35,147 nt of DNA, taken from assembly GCA_937891135.1 (NCBI GenBank), contig CALAFB010000118.1, positions 1-35,147 of the forward strand. Reading direction: 5' to 3'. Shown here one piece after another: positions 22,453-30,767 of the stretch. The position numbers were made by a program, and so were the translations under genes. Every line of letters begins with the position of its first letter. Within the stretch, counting starts at the first letter, position 1. The stretch comes from an uncultured Elusimicrobium sp. GTDB lineage: Bacteria; Elusimicrobiota; Elusimicrobia; Elusimicrobiales; Elusimicrobiaceae. Under the pieces are notes generated by a model that was not told the origin of the DNA, searched no databases, and saw only the letters and a list, made by a program, of their open reading frames with translations.

Positions 22453-22460
22453 AATTATGA

Positions 22461-22481
22461 GGGCGGGTGCTTTCCCCGCCC
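22461..22481 (-). terminator. Hairpin after the secreted-protein operon
   Basis: GGGCGGG / CCCGCCC with a 7-base loop, 6 bases past the stop of the 433-residue protein gene. No T-run. Confidence 0.6.
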
Positions 22482-22486
22482 GTAAA

Positions 22487-23788
22487 TCAGTTACCTAATA
22501 CGGCTAATACTTCCGGCGGTGCAATGTGATGTGTTTTCCACGCCCACATCAGCACTTCCACCTGCTGTTCATACGGCAAAGAGGTAAAGGGAACTTCTTC
22601 CTTCATTGAATTATAAAAAGTCAAGTGATAATTCCCCGTATGTTGCATCACTAACAACGGGGCCATAACATCCTGTTTGCTCGTTGGCAGGTAGGAAATG
22701 GGTTCCCGCCCGTTGGTTTTTATCCATTGTTGGACGGCCGCATTATATTGTGCTTCCGTATACGTAATTTGTTGCGGATCGGCTAACTCCGGCGTTGTGA
22801 ACAAGATAGCCTGCTTTTCAACCGGAGAAAGCAAATTATATACACCATGCAAATGAGTGCCAAAGTACGCCACACGGTAAGGGGCTAAACTCATTTCAAA
22901 CGGGTGCTCCCCGGCAAATACGGCCTGTTGTTGTGCATATGCTTGTTGGGTTAGCACCGGGATATTCGCACGTTGCATCCCGTCCTCTGTCTTATACGTT
23001 TCCGGCAAGCCTTCAAATAAGGGGGTTGCCCGGCGCATCGCATTATAGGTAGTTACTTTATCTACCAATTCCTCCATACCGGGAATTTGCCACGGATTAT
23101 TTTCCATAGGCACCTTATAGGCAGCTACTGCAAAAGCTATTTCTTCGCCCAAGGCCAACTCATCTTCCACATAATTATCCCGCGCCCACACATAAGCCCG
23201 TTGGGGCACAATTTCATACACCAGCATCTGGTTTGCCCGGGTTAATACTTCGGACGGGGCAAGTGCCTGTGAAGCGGTACGCAGCCGGATGATTTCTTGT
23301 TGTACTTCTAATACTTCCGGCGTGGGATCTTTTACTACCATAAAATTCATAATACGCTGCAGCAGGTAAATATCTTCCGACCCTTGTGCATACGAAGGCC
23401 AAATATGGTCATTTTTATTTAAATTTTCTTGCAGAAACCGGATTTGCTTTTGTGCATACAGGCTCAGCGGTTTTTGCCCGGGCAACTGGCGGTGTGCCTG
23501 CAAAAATTTGACACGGGAATTAGTAGCCGCTTGCAACGCTGTACGTTCCGTAGCTACCTGTAAAGCCATATTCCAATTAGTTAGCCATTGCTGTTGTAAT
23601 ACTTTACTTACCGGGGTTACCCGCTCCGCTTGCCGAAGCGGCGGGCGTACCGTCCCTGCTACAGAAGCGGCAGGGTTTTTAGTAACTGGTTTGATCATTT
23701 TGCCGCGAAACGATTTTTGAGCAAACGCGCCCAAACAACACGTACAAACGAACAAACACACTACCAACCATTTAGATACCTTACACAT
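22487..23788 (-). CDS. Secreted protein of unknown function (433 residues)
   Basis: A 433-residue protein starting at ATG 23788, with GGAG 8 bases upstream; a longer in-frame start 18 bases earlier is less likely. The first 23 residues are a signal peptide with several Cys (LFVCTCCLGAFA) and cleavage after AFA; a lipoprotein is not excluded, but no clean lipobox is seen. The rest is helical, rich in Gln and Ala, with no recognised domain. Its start overlaps the stop of the upstream gene by one base (TAATG), so the two are tightly coupled. Probably a lineage-specific periplasmic or surface protein. Confidence 0.75.
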   Translation of the reverse strand: MCKVSKWLVVCLFVCTCCLGAFAQKSFRGKMIKPVTKNPAASVAGTVRPPLRQAERVTPVSKVLQQQWLTNWNMALQVATERTALQAATNSRVKFLQAHRQLPGQKPLSLYAQKQIRFLQENLNKNDHIWPSYAQGSEDIYLLQRIMNFMVVKDPTPEVLEVQQEIIRLRTASQALAPSEVLTRANQMLVYEIVPQRAYVWARDNYVEDELALGEEIAFAVAAYKVPMENNPWQIPGMEELVDKVTTYNAMRRATPLFEGLPETYKTEDGMQRANIPVLTQQAYAQQQAVFAGEHPFEMSLAPYRVAYFGTHLHGVYNLLSPVEKQAILFTTPELADPQQITYTEAQYNAAVQQWIKTNGREPISYLPTSKQDVMAPLLVMQHTGNYHLTFYNSMKEEVPFTSLPYEQQVEVLMWAWKTHHIAPPEVLAVLGN

Positions 23789-24531
23789 TACTCTTTCTCC
23801 ATCCAATTAGTATCCATCCACTCCCCGCCAATACTTTGGCGTAAGGAAATGAACTGAATTTCTTTTACATGATGCAAATCTAATAATAATACATCTTGCG
23901 CGTGTTCTGCCGTAGCCTGCACCCGAATGACAAAAAACCCTTTCTCTTTTTCTGCGCCTTGTATATAAGCATTCTCCAACGCTTTAGCAGCCGTAGTCCC
24001 TTGCGTTAACACTTGTTTAGATAACTGCACCACTTCCCGGTAAGTTTCTAAAAACATTCCTTCAAATTGTTCTTCCGGCCCGTAAGCAGCTTCTAAAATT
24101 ACCTCTAAGGTACCTAATTTGCCGCCCACCTGTTCTGCAAAATCGGCCCAGGAATCCTCAAATGAATTAAAATACGCCGGGAACGGTTCCTGTATCAAAT
24201 GGCGTGCTAACAACGTTTCTACTTTTACCGGATTAAAATGACGGGCACACACCTCATAGGCTTTGCGTTTTAAACGTACTTTAAAAGAAGGCGTTCCTAC
24301 TTTAGAAGTAACTCCTTTGTTAAGTGCTTCCGCCCCCACGCGGGAATTAGGTACCATATAGGATAAACCGCCGGCACGCAAGGCTTGCTCAAAGGGAGTC
24401 CGCACCGGATAGGCAACCACCCGCTCCGACGCAGTTCCCCGGATAATGGGTTTAAAAACAGCCCGCTGGGCACTAGCAGGAAGTACAACAAGCAAACAAC
24501 CTAAAGCAACCAAAACTTTTACAATACGCAT
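23788..24531 (-). CDS. Secreted protein of unknown function (247 residues)
   Basis: A 247-residue protein with a signal peptide (MRIVKVLVALGCLLVVLPASA, cleavage after ASA). The start at 24531 is supported by CGGAG 5 bases upstream. The mature part has no recognised motif; it is mixed alpha/beta, with an acidic C-terminus ending in WMEKE. It forms an operon with the 433-residue secreted protein. The beta-barrel gene lies upstream on the same strand but behind its own terminator, so the three may serve the same envelope niche without being one transcript. Confidence 0.75.
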   Translation of the reverse strand: MRIVKVLVALGCLLVVLPASAQRAVFKPIIRGTASERVVAYPVRTPFEQALRAGGLSYMVPNSRVGAEALNKGVTSKVGTPSFKVRLKRKAYEVCARHFNPVKVETLLARHLIQEPFPAYFNSFEDSWADFAEQVGGKLGTLEVILEAAYGPEEQFEGMFLETYREVVQLSKQVLTQGTTAAKALENAYIQGAEKEKGFFVIRVQATAEHAQDVLLLDLHHVKEIQFISLRQSIGGEWMDTNWMEKE

Positions 24532-24570
24532 AGGCACTCCGGGTATAGTAAAGTAACAACCTGTAAATAT

Positions 24571-24576
24571 ATTGTA
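24571..24576 (-). promoter_or_regulatory. Promoter of the secreted-protein pair
   Basis: On the minus strand TACAAT, about 40 bases before ATG 24531, preceded by TTTGA. Leader of about 33 bases with CGGAG. Confidence 0.45.
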
Positions 24577-24603
24577 TCAAAAAAAGGCATCTGCTCCCGA
24601 AAT

Positions 24604-24632
24604 AAAAGACCTATTCTGTAAGTAGGTCTTTT
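24604..24632 (-). terminator. Terminator of the beta-barrel gene
   Basis: AAAAGACCTA / TAGGTCTTTT, 10-bp stem with A and T flanks, 4 bases beyond the stop codon. Confidence 0.85.
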
Positions 24633-24635
24633 GTC

Positions 24636-25253
24636 TTAAAACCGTAGGCCGGCCCGCAGTTGTAAAGCCCCGTAAGCGTGGCCGGATAGTTTATGATACG
24701 TATGAATATACGCAGTCCGGTTCCAGTATATATTCCCTTCGGCGGCTAGGAACACCGCCCGGTAGACGCAGGTTTCTACGCCCAAGCCCGCCATCCAATA
24801 GGGTTGAGTATACGTAGTATCCGTCAAAAAGGCACTAAAACGCAAGGAATGTTTACTACGTCCGTAGCCACCCACTACATATAAGCGCGGATTGGTATCG
24901 GGAGAGAGTGTTAATTTTACAATTGCCCCGGTCTGTGTTACCTGATAGGAATCTACCATGGATTGCGGTAAGGAAACTTTCCCCAAGTGGGTATATTCCG
25001 CCCCTACGGCTAACCACGCAAGCGGGCTCCATAAGGCCCGGGCACTCACCCCGCGCAACCGGTCCGAAGATACCTGCCCGGTATAATCTTCCAAGTAACT
25101 ATTTGAAAACAGGTAAGAAGCGGAAATTTCCCCGTGGAGTAACTTTCTCCACGAAGAAGGATCTGTTTGCCCGGCCCGGTACAGCGGGGCAGCTTGCAAC
25201 ATAAAGGACATACTGATAAATAGAGCGGTAAACAACCAAGCGCGAAGTTTCAT
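24636..25253 (-). CDS. Outer-membrane beta-barrel protein (OmpW/opacity-like)
   Basis: A 205-residue protein with a signal peptide (about 1-21, ending in MLQAA) and alternating hydrophobic/aromatic strands such as ISASYLFSNSYLED, AVGAEYTHLGKV, RLYVVGGYGRS, WMAGLGVET and YGALQLRAGLRF. It ends in Phe, the usual C-terminal signal for outer-membrane insertion. The size fits an eight-stranded barrel of the OmpW/opacity type. It may be an adhesin, porin-like or structural protein; ligand unknown. The promoter TTGATA-16-TACAAT ends 6 bases before the ATG, so it is another leaderless gene. Confidence 0.8.
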   Translation of the reverse strand: MKLRAWLFTALFISMSFMLQAAPLYRAGQTDPSSWRKLLHGEISASYLFSNSYLEDYTGQVSSDRLRGVSARALWSPLAWLAVGAEYTHLGKVSLPQSMVDSYQVTQTGAIVKLTLSPDTNPRLYVVGGYGRSKHSLRFSAFLTDTTYTQPYWMAGLGVETCVYRAVFLAAEGNIYWNRTAYIHTYHKLSGHAYGALQLRAGLRF

Positions 25254-25259
25254 ATTGGT

Positions 25260-25287
25260 ATTGTATGAAACTTTACTACCCTATCAA
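25260..25287 (-). promoter_or_regulatory. Promoter of the beta-barrel gene, leaderless
   Basis: On the minus strand TTGATA (25282-25287), a 16-base spacer and TACAAT (25260-25265), which ends 6 bases before the ATG at 25253. Confidence 0.7.
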
Positions 25288-25340
25288 ATAATGCGTATTA
25301 GTTAGAAACATAGTCCCTTGCCTAGGCATCCAAGGTAAGC

Positions 25341-25486
25341 CGTCATTTCCGAGGGGGCCTGTCATTTTCCTCTCCCTAAAGAGAGAGGGGCAATCGTGTT
25401 GTTTCCTTCCCCATGAGGGGGAAGGCCGAGTGTGTTAGCACCGGGATGAGGGGGTATCCAATAAAGGTGCCACCACCTTGGGGCAA
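25341..25486. repeat. Intergenic copy (C) of the pilin-leader repeat
   Basis: Contains CCTCTCCCT..AGAGAGAGG (about 25369-25389) and a block at 25405-25455 (CCTTCCCC...CACCGGGATGAGGGGGT) that matches the reverse complement of 4449-4498 in the pilin leader. Here it lies in a non-coding interval between the barrel gene and cinA, which shows that the sequence is a dispersed repeat and not an original part of a pilin. Confidence 0.75.
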
Positions 25487-25545
25487 CATTTATAATGATT
25501 ATTCCGCGGTGTTTTATGCAGGATAGGCTCTTATAATAACACTTT

Positions 25546-26799
25546 TTAGTGGGTTTCCGGCTGGGTACGGTCTTTTTCAATTTGGGTCAGTAACAACTGA
25601 ATCGCATGCACAGAACCGCGCCCGATATTGCGCTCACGCGTGTGGGAAATCAGCATTTTTTCCGTTACCGTACCGTGGGGCCCGGCTACAGCCATCCATA
25701 CGGTGCCGACGGGTTTTTCTTTCGTTCCGCCGTCGGGCCCGGCTATTCCGGTGGTAGAAACCGCATACTGCGCGCCTAATTTTTGGCGTACGCCTTCGGC
25801 CATTTGGCGGGCCACCACTTCACTCACGGCCCCGTACTTTTCTAAATCTGCTGCCGAAACGCCCAATACATTCTTTTTAACTTCGTTAGAATAAGCCACC
25901 ACGCCACCCATAAAATAGGCAGAAGCCCCGGGGATGAGTGTAATCATATGGGCAATCGTTCCCCCCGTGCAACTTTCGGCCGTGGCCACGGTGACGCCGG
26001 CCTGTTTAAGGCGGCGCAATAAATCTTCGCGGCTGTCCCCTTCGGTAGAAGGCTGGTAAGGAAGTCCGTATAATTCCTTCAGTAACGCATCAAAATAATT
26101 TTCCAGTTGCTCTACCGCCGTTCCTTTAGCAGTTAAACGCAACCGCACATATCCTTCACTCGGCAAGTAAGCCAAGTGAATATTTTCCGGCAGCGTTTCT
26201 TCAAAATTAGCCAGTTTTAAGGCAATTTCGGATTCCGGCACATCAAAAACGGTAACCATTTTAAAACGTAATAACAGCCCCGTATATTTTTCTTTGAGCC
26301 GGGGCAATACTTCTGCATGCATTAAGTATTCCGTTTCAAACGGCACACCCGGCAGCGAAATCAGCACCCTTTTTTTATGCTCAAACCACATACCGCTGGC
26401 CGTTCCTTTTAAATTGCGTAAGGGCGTGCATTTCTCCGGCAATAGGGCTTGCGAAACATTGTATTTATTCATCCGGCCGGGGATATCGGCAAACATTTCG
26501 GTAAGCCAATGATATACTGCTTGATTTTCTACCAATTTGCAATCAAAATATTCCGCCAATACCTTTTTGGTAAGGTCATCTTTTGTGGGGCCCAACCCAC
26601 CGGTCATCAGTACCACATCCGCATGCAGGAAAGCATCATTCAGGGCACGGACGATGGCATTTCGGTCATCCGCCACCGAGCGCATTTCCACCGTTTCCGC
26701 TCCTAATTTAGTGAGTTCCCGCGCAATAAACCGGGAATTAGTATCTAAAATTTGGCCGAGTAAAATTTCATCCCCAATGGTAATAATAATGGCTTTCAT
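25546..26799 (-). CDS. cinA: CinA-family protein (NMN deamidase / competence-damage)
   Basis: A 417-residue two-domain CinA. The N-terminal MoCF-like domain starts ITIGDEILLGQILDTNS and has MTGGLGPTKDDLT. The C-terminal PncC-like domain has TVATAESCTGGTIAHMIT and STTGIAGPDGGT, whose Ser/Lys site removes the amide from nicotinamide mononucleotide in characterised enzymes. Length is standard. GTAGGAGG lies just before the ATG and an extended TGCTACAAT promoter lies about 32 bases upstream, so it is leadered. It acts in pyridine-nucleotide recycling; the older link to competence is not tested here. Confidence 0.96.
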   Translation of the reverse strand: MKAIIITIGDEILLGQILDTNSRFIARELTKLGAETVEMRSVADDRNAIVRALNDAFLHADVVLMTGGLGPTKDDLTKKVLAEYFDCKLVENQAVYHWLTEMFADIPGRMNKYNVSQALLPEKCTPLRNLKGTASGMWFEHKKRVLISLPGVPFETEYLMHAEVLPRLKEKYTGLLLRFKMVTVFDVPESEIALKLANFEETLPENIHLAYLPSEGYVRLRLTAKGTAVEQLENYFDALLKELYGLPYQPSTEGDSREDLLRRLKQAGVTVATAESCTGGTIAHMITLIPGASAYFMGGVVAYSNEVKKNVLGVSAADLEKYGAVSEVVARQMAEGVRQKLGAQYAVSTTGIAGPDGGTKEKPVGTVWMAVAGPHGTVTEKMLISHTRERNIGRGSVHAIQLLLTQIEKDRTQPETH

Positions 26800-26830
26800 A
26801 GTTTCCTCCTACGTGGCAGCTGTTTTTTTT

Positions 26831-26839
26831 ATTGTAGCA
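26831..26839 (-). promoter_or_regulatory. Promoter of cinA
   Basis: The minus strand reads TGCTACAAT, an extended -10, followed by a leader of about 25 bases with AGGAGG. Confidence 0.6.
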
Positions 26840-26881
26840 TATTCCAAGAATTCCCCGCACAGTTGCGGCACAGAAACACAT

Positions 26882-26911
26882 AAAAATGCCCCGCCTTAAC
26901 CAAAGGCGGGG
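26882..26911 (-). terminator. Strong terminator of the pilin at 26940
   Basis: CCCCGCCTT / AAGGCGGGG, 9-bp stem with a 5-base loop, then ATTTTTA on the minus strand, 29 bases beyond the stop codon. Confidence 0.88.
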
Positions 26912-26939
26912 TGTTTAAAACATCTATACAGCTAAGTGC

Positions 26940-27392
26940 TTACCAGGCAGTTTTGTAACCGGCAGAGTCAACTAAGTTACAGAACTCATTGCTACTCGAA
27001 CCAGTCCCTGCGGCGGTACATTTCTTTTTGATAGCCCCATCGGTCGCAATAGCTAATTCCAACGTACTACCCGCATATTGCCCATTCGTGCGTCCGGCTT
27101 TCATCGTAGTACCACTCGTGCTAGCAGTAGCAACTGCAATGGTAAAGCTGTTCGTATCAAACGTAGCAAACGCAATATCCCCTTTGCTTTTCAAATCCGC
27201 CGTAGGAGCAAAAGAACCATATTGCATATAGTAGATTTGCTGAGCGGTGGCCATATCGCCTAAGCGTTGAATGGCTTCCGAAGTGCGGGAACGTTCCACT
27301 GCTTTGGTATATTGGGGCAAAGCTACTGCGGCCAAGATACCGATGATGAGTACTACTACGAGTAACTCAATTAAGGTAAAACCTTTATTCAT
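26940..27392 (-). CDS. Type IV pilin, clean short leader (possible major pilin)
   Basis: A 150-residue prepilin with the minimal leader MNKG before FTLIELLVVVLIIG and Glu5 intact. The mature domain is Thr/Ser/Ala-rich (VATASTSGTTMKAG) with two late Cys (KKKCTAAG and NEFCN) that fit the disulfide D-region of type IV pilins. AAAGGAG is 8 bases before the ATG, with a recognisable promoter and a strong terminator. It is the most regular and compact of the five pilins here and the best candidate for a well-expressed, perhaps major, subunit. No pilus assembly genes are near. Confidence 0.92.
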   Translation of the reverse strand: MNKGFTLIELLVVVLIIGILAAVALPQYTKAVERSRTSEAIQRLGDMATAQQIYYMQYGSFAPTADLKSKGDIAFATFDTNSFTIAVATASTSGTTMKAGRTNGQYAGSTLELAIATDGAIKKKCTAAGTGSSSNEFCNLVDSAGYKTAW

Positions 27393-27451
27393 AAGTTAAT
27401 CTCCTTTAAGTCCTACAAGTTTAATTTGGACGTGGCTAGCGTCCTTATATA

Positions 27452-27502
27452 GTTTAGCAAATTTTAAAAAAATTGCAAGCCCTTTTTTTAAAATAGGGCT
27501 TG
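27452..27502 (-). promoter_or_regulatory. Promoter of the pilin at 26940, behind a hairpin
   Basis: On the minus strand TTGCAA (27474-27479), a 16-base spacer and TGC-TAAACT (hexamer 27452-27457). Just upstream CAAGCC/GGCTTG (27477-27502) with a following T7 resembles a terminator that would insulate the promoter. GGACG/CGTCC forms a small hairpin in the leader near 27429-27445. Confidence 0.5.
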
Positions 27503-27564
27503 ACAAGTATTTTTTTCCATTTTCTCCGTCGTAACCCCCATAAAACAAAGCAAAGGCGCAGTTC

Positions 27565-27735
27565 CCCAACTACAGTCCCCGGGAATGACATTTTATTACA
27601 ATTCGTCATTCCCGAATGTTAACATAATAGGTCATTCCCGAATGTTTCTGTCGGGAATCTCCACCTTGTATCTTTTAAAAGGTGTGGATCCCCGGCTACA
27701 GCCCACGGGGATGACGCTTTTATTATTCCCGAAAG
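27565..27735. repeat. Dispersed GGAATGAC / GGATGAC palindromic repeats
   Basis: Several copies of CGGGAATGAC or its complement GTCATTCCCG occur at about 27579, 27604 and 27632, plus GTGTGGATCCCCGGCTACAG ending in GGGGATGAC (27685-27715). The last unit matches the reverse complement of 34897-34937. The same ends (GTCATTCCCG) mark the repeats inside the pilin leaders. No gene is seen between 27503 and 27820. Confidence 0.7.
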
Positions 27736-27820
27736 TTGGCGGCCCGCAGGGTTCGGCAATCTTCTCCTTATTTTATTTTCAAGGTTTAAATTGATAAAAA
27801 TACAATACACGTAAGTTTAG

Positions 27821-27826
27821 TATAAT
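27821..27826 (+). promoter_or_regulatory. -10 of the NhaC gene, leaderless
   Basis: TATAAT ends 7 bases before ATG 27834. No ribosome-binding site; no clear -35. Confidence 0.55.
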
Positions 27827-27833
27827 ATGAAGT

Positions 27834-29126
27834 ATGAAACCTGAAAATTTTCCCCCCAATCCGCTGGCACTTGTTCCATTAGGTGTATTTTTACTGGCCT
27901 ATGTAGCCGTATCGCTCGCCGCCGGAGATTTTTACAAAATGCCCATTACAGTAGCCTTTGTGATTGCCTCTATCGTGGCCGTGGCCATGAGCCGCGGCGG
28001 CAGTTTACACCGGCGTATTGAACTATTTTGCAAAGGGCCCGCCAACCCCAATATTATGCTGATGATTTTAATCTTCATCTTAGCCGGGGCGTTTGCCCAA
28101 ACTGCAAAAGCCATGGGGGCCGTGGATGCAACTGTGAATTTAACCTTATCTATTTTACCGGGAAATATTTTGGCTGCCGGCGTATTTTTGGCAGCGTGTT
28201 TAATTTCTATTTCCGTAGGTACTTCCGTCGGAACGATTGTGGCATTAACCCCGGTCGCCGCCGGGCTCAGCGAGCAAACCGGCTTACCGTTAGCTCTAAT
28301 GGCAGCCGTCGTCGTCAGCGGAGCCATGTTTGGCGATAATTTATCTTTTATTTCCGATACAACTATTGTAGCCACCCGCACGCAGGGGTGCAGCATGGAT
28401 GAAAAATTTAAAACCAATTTTGCCATTGTATTCCCGCTGGCCGTACTTACGATGATTTTGTATGTCCTATTAGGCAGCTCCTCACATCCTACCTTTGCCT
28501 TAGAACCGGTAGCGTGGATCAAAGTGCTTCCGTATGCGGGTGTACTGTTAGCGGCGGTGTTGGGCGTAAATGTAATGCTTGTATTAGTAGGCGGCACCGT
28601 ATTATGCGGGCTTATCGGTTTATGCACGGGCAGTTTTAGTGTATGGGGGTGGACAACCGCCATGGGAACCGGCATTACCGGTATGGCAGAACTCATCATT
28701 GTAACGCTGTTAGCCGGCGGTATGCTGGAAATGATTCGCTACAACGGCGGGCTAGCGTTTATTATTCAGAAGATGACCGCCCACATTACCACCAAACGCG
28801 GGGCCGAATTAAGTATTGCCGGCATTGTCAGTTTTGCCAACGTCTGCACGGCCAATAATACAATTGCGCTTATTATGGCAGGCCCGATTACCCAGGAAAT
28901 TGCCACCAAATTTAAGATAGCCCCCAACCGTAGTGCCAGTTTATTAGACATTTTTTCCTGCGTCGTACAAGGGATTATCCCGTATGGGGCCCAACTTTTA
29001 ATGGCAGCCAATTTAGCGGGGGTTTCCCCCGTCGGGATTATGAAATACTTGTATTACCCGTATTTATTAGGGGTGGGAGCTCTTTTAGCCATTGTCCTAC
29101 GCTACCCGCGCAAACACACGAAGTAA
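27834..29126 (+). CDS. NhaC-family Na+/H+ antiporter
   Basis: A 430-residue polytopic transporter of the NhaC family. Characteristic segments are ISVGTSVGTIVALTPVAAG and VVVSGAMFGDNLSFISDTTI (buried Asp/Asn residues likely for cation exchange), with a second half repeating the fold (ANVCTANNTIALIMAGPI, VVQGIIPYGAQLLMAAN). It probably exports sodium in exchange for protons, or a related organic cation exchange, for pH and salt balance. Length is slightly below most NhaC proteins. Monocistronic with a leaderless start. Confidence 0.9.
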   Translation: MKPENFPPNPLALVPLGVFLLAYVAVSLAAGDFYKMPITVAFVIASIVAVAMSRGGSLHRRIELFCKGPANPNIMLMILIFILAGAFAQTAKAMGAVDATVNLTLSILPGNILAAGVFLAACLISISVGTSVGTIVALTPVAAGLSEQTGLPLALMAAVVVSGAMFGDNLSFISDTTIVATRTQGCSMDEKFKTNFAIVFPLAVLTMILYVLLGSSSHPTFALEPVAWIKVLPYAGVLLAAVLGVNVMLVLVGGTVLCGLIGLCTGSFSVWGWTTAMGTGITGMAELIIVTLLAGGMLEMIRYNGGLAFIIQKMTAHITTKRGAELSIAGIVSFANVCTANNTIALIMAGPITQEIATKFKIAPNRSASLLDIFSCVVQGIIPYGAQLLMAANLAGVSPVGIMKYLYYPYLLGVGALLAIVLRYPRKHTK

Positions 29127-29159
29127 AATTTTCTGTTTGACCGAACCGTCCAAAAACCA

Positions 29160-30173
29160 TTACCTTAGTAACGTAAGTACAATGCCCTTTAAGGCAGTTT
29201 TCGGGTCTAAATTCGCGCCGGATTTAAAACCGCTATCTGCCTCTATGAGTTTATTTAAAGCCGCTAAAAACTGGGCTTGCGAAGGATAGCGGCGCGCATT
29301 ATTTACCAACCGGCTCTCCCACGGCAAGAGCCCGGCCCCGCGCAAGATATCCCCGGAAGATAACCCCGCTTCGGCCAAGCGTTTAATACGCGCCATTTTC
29401 AAAACGGGATACGTCATCTTGGCAAGTACGGCTACAGGGTCTTCTCCATTGGCAAGCAGTTTATCAATTTGTAAGTTGGCTTCTTTTTTATCACACGCCA
29501 AAATCGCGTTAGAAAGTTCAAACGGGTTTTCTTCTTTACTAAATCCGATACACGCCAGCACATCTTGCTGGGTAATATGTTTATCTTCCCGGTCCGCCGT
29601 AAATAAATAAATTTTCTCAATTTCACCCGCCAAAGCGGCTAATTCTCCGCCGATACTTTCACACAACAACTGCACCGCATCCGCATCCGGGGTGAGTTGT
29701 TTGTCTGCAAATTGTTTACGCACCCACGCGTTCAGTTCGGTGGCTTTTAGTTCGTCAAAATTCACGACACGCCCGGTTTCTTCGCACGCAGCCGCAAGGG
29801 TCTTGTCGGTCTTTAGTTTTTTAGCATCATTATGGGTCAGAATAAGCGTCGTGGTGGAAAGCGGATTTTGCGCGTATTTAATAAGAGCCAGTTGCTCTTT
29901 GGACCCTTTACGCAATTTATCCACCCCAGTTAATATCACAAGCCGCACCGCCGAAAATACCGGGGCTGTATTGGCTTGGGCCAGTCCCTCGCTAACCTCT
30001 GCCGAAGTAGCCTGCGCCTTAAAATAATTAAAGTCATCTGGGTTTACGGCCTTACGCAGCTGCTCTATAATAAGCCCCTTGCGGTAGGTGTCTTCCCCCG
30101 TCAGTAAATACACAGGCGCCACCGTCCCTTGGGCCAGTTCAGCAGTTAATTTTTCGGCAGTCAGTTTAGGCAT
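29160..30173 (-). CDS. holA: DNA polymerase III subunit delta
   Basis: A 337-residue clamp-loader subunit. The N-terminus PVYLLTGEDTYRKGLIIEQL is the characteristic degenerate AAA+ start of delta, with VFSAVRLVILTGVDKLRKG and the C-terminal collar region (RIKRLAEAG, LVNNARRYPSQAQFLAALNKL). It opens the sliding clamp for replication. The start overlaps the stop of lptE by one base (TAATG). The order leuS-lptE-holA is the same as in E. coli, which supports both this call and the lptE call. Confidence 0.93.
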   Translation of the reverse strand: MPKLTAEKLTAELAQGTVAPVYLLTGEDTYRKGLIIEQLRKAVNPDDFNYFKAQATSAEVSEGLAQANTAPVFSAVRLVILTGVDKLRKGSKEQLALIKYAQNPLSTTTLILTHNDAKKLKTDKTLAAACEETGRVVNFDELKATELNAWVRKQFADKQLTPDADAVQLLCESIGGELAALAGEIEKIYLFTADREDKHITQQDVLACIGFSKEENPFELSNAILACDKKEANLQIDKLLANGEDPVAVLAKMTYPVLKMARIKRLAEAGLSSGDILRGAGLLPWESRLVNNARRYPSQAQFLAALNKLIEADSGFKSGANLDPKTALKGIVLTLLR

Positions 30174-30757
30174 TAGGAAGGTTCCGTAATCGTAGTATAT
30201 TCCGGGTTATTCATCACTTTCTTTTTATTTTCACTATAGACCGAGCCAAACCCGTCCACCGTACGTTTCACAATATCTTTAGATAATTTTTCAAAAACCC
30301 GATCCCGCGCTTGCTGCTCGGTAAGTCCACCCGGTAAAGTGCTGGCGGCATAAATTTGCGTCCCTAAGAAGGCCGGCTCTCGCCAAACCGGGGTATTGGT
30401 GGTTTTATCCATCAGTACCACATCCAACCAAATATCCATTTTATAGACGGTGGGAATTAACTGGCTGTCATACTGCACCGGCACGTTTAAATAACGGGAA
30501 ATGGTCGTTACCACCACGCCTTCGGCCCCGTTATTTTCAGTTACAATCTGATAGGTTCCGTTCCGCAAAAAAGTATCGTAGAGTTCATTGTAAAATTTAT
30601 CCTCTAGCGCAAATACTTCGGTACGGTTTAAAATGGGGCGAATGGCCACCTTTTTAATGTGCTGGGGCATAATTTGGGCTTGCGGCGTATAAATATTTTC
30701 CCCGCCGCAGGCAGCTAGTACGCTGCACAACATCAGTAAACAAGCGCATTTTTTCAT
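30173..30757 (-). CDS. lptE: LPS-assembly lipoprotein LptE
   Basis: A 194-residue lipoprotein starting at ATG 30757 (GAGGTG just upstream; a longer in-frame start is less likely). The lipobox is LAAC, with lipidation expected on Cys17. The domain pattern fits LptE: VAIRPILNRTEVFALEDKFYNEL, GTYQIVTENNGAEGVVVTTISRYLN and VYKMDIWLDVVLMD. LptE plugs the LptD barrel that places lipopolysaccharide in the outer leaflet, so this points to an LPS-type outer membrane. It sits between leuS and holA, 10 bases after leuS. Confidence 0.88.
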   Translation of the reverse strand: MKKCACLLMLCSVLAACGGENIYTPQAQIMPQHIKKVAIRPILNRTEVFALEDKFYNELYDTFLRNGTYQIVTENNGAEGVVVTTISRYLNVPVQYDSQLIPTVYKMDIWLDVVLMDKTTNTPVWREPAFLGTQIYAASTLPGGLTEQQARDRVFEKLSKDIVKRTVDGFGSVYSENKKKVMNNPEYTTITEPS

Positions 30758-30767
30758 AAACACCTCG

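Noticed and set aside
27565..27735. CRISPR array
   Set aside because: The repeats are irregularly spaced, palindromic and of unequal length; there are no uniform spacers and no cas genes.
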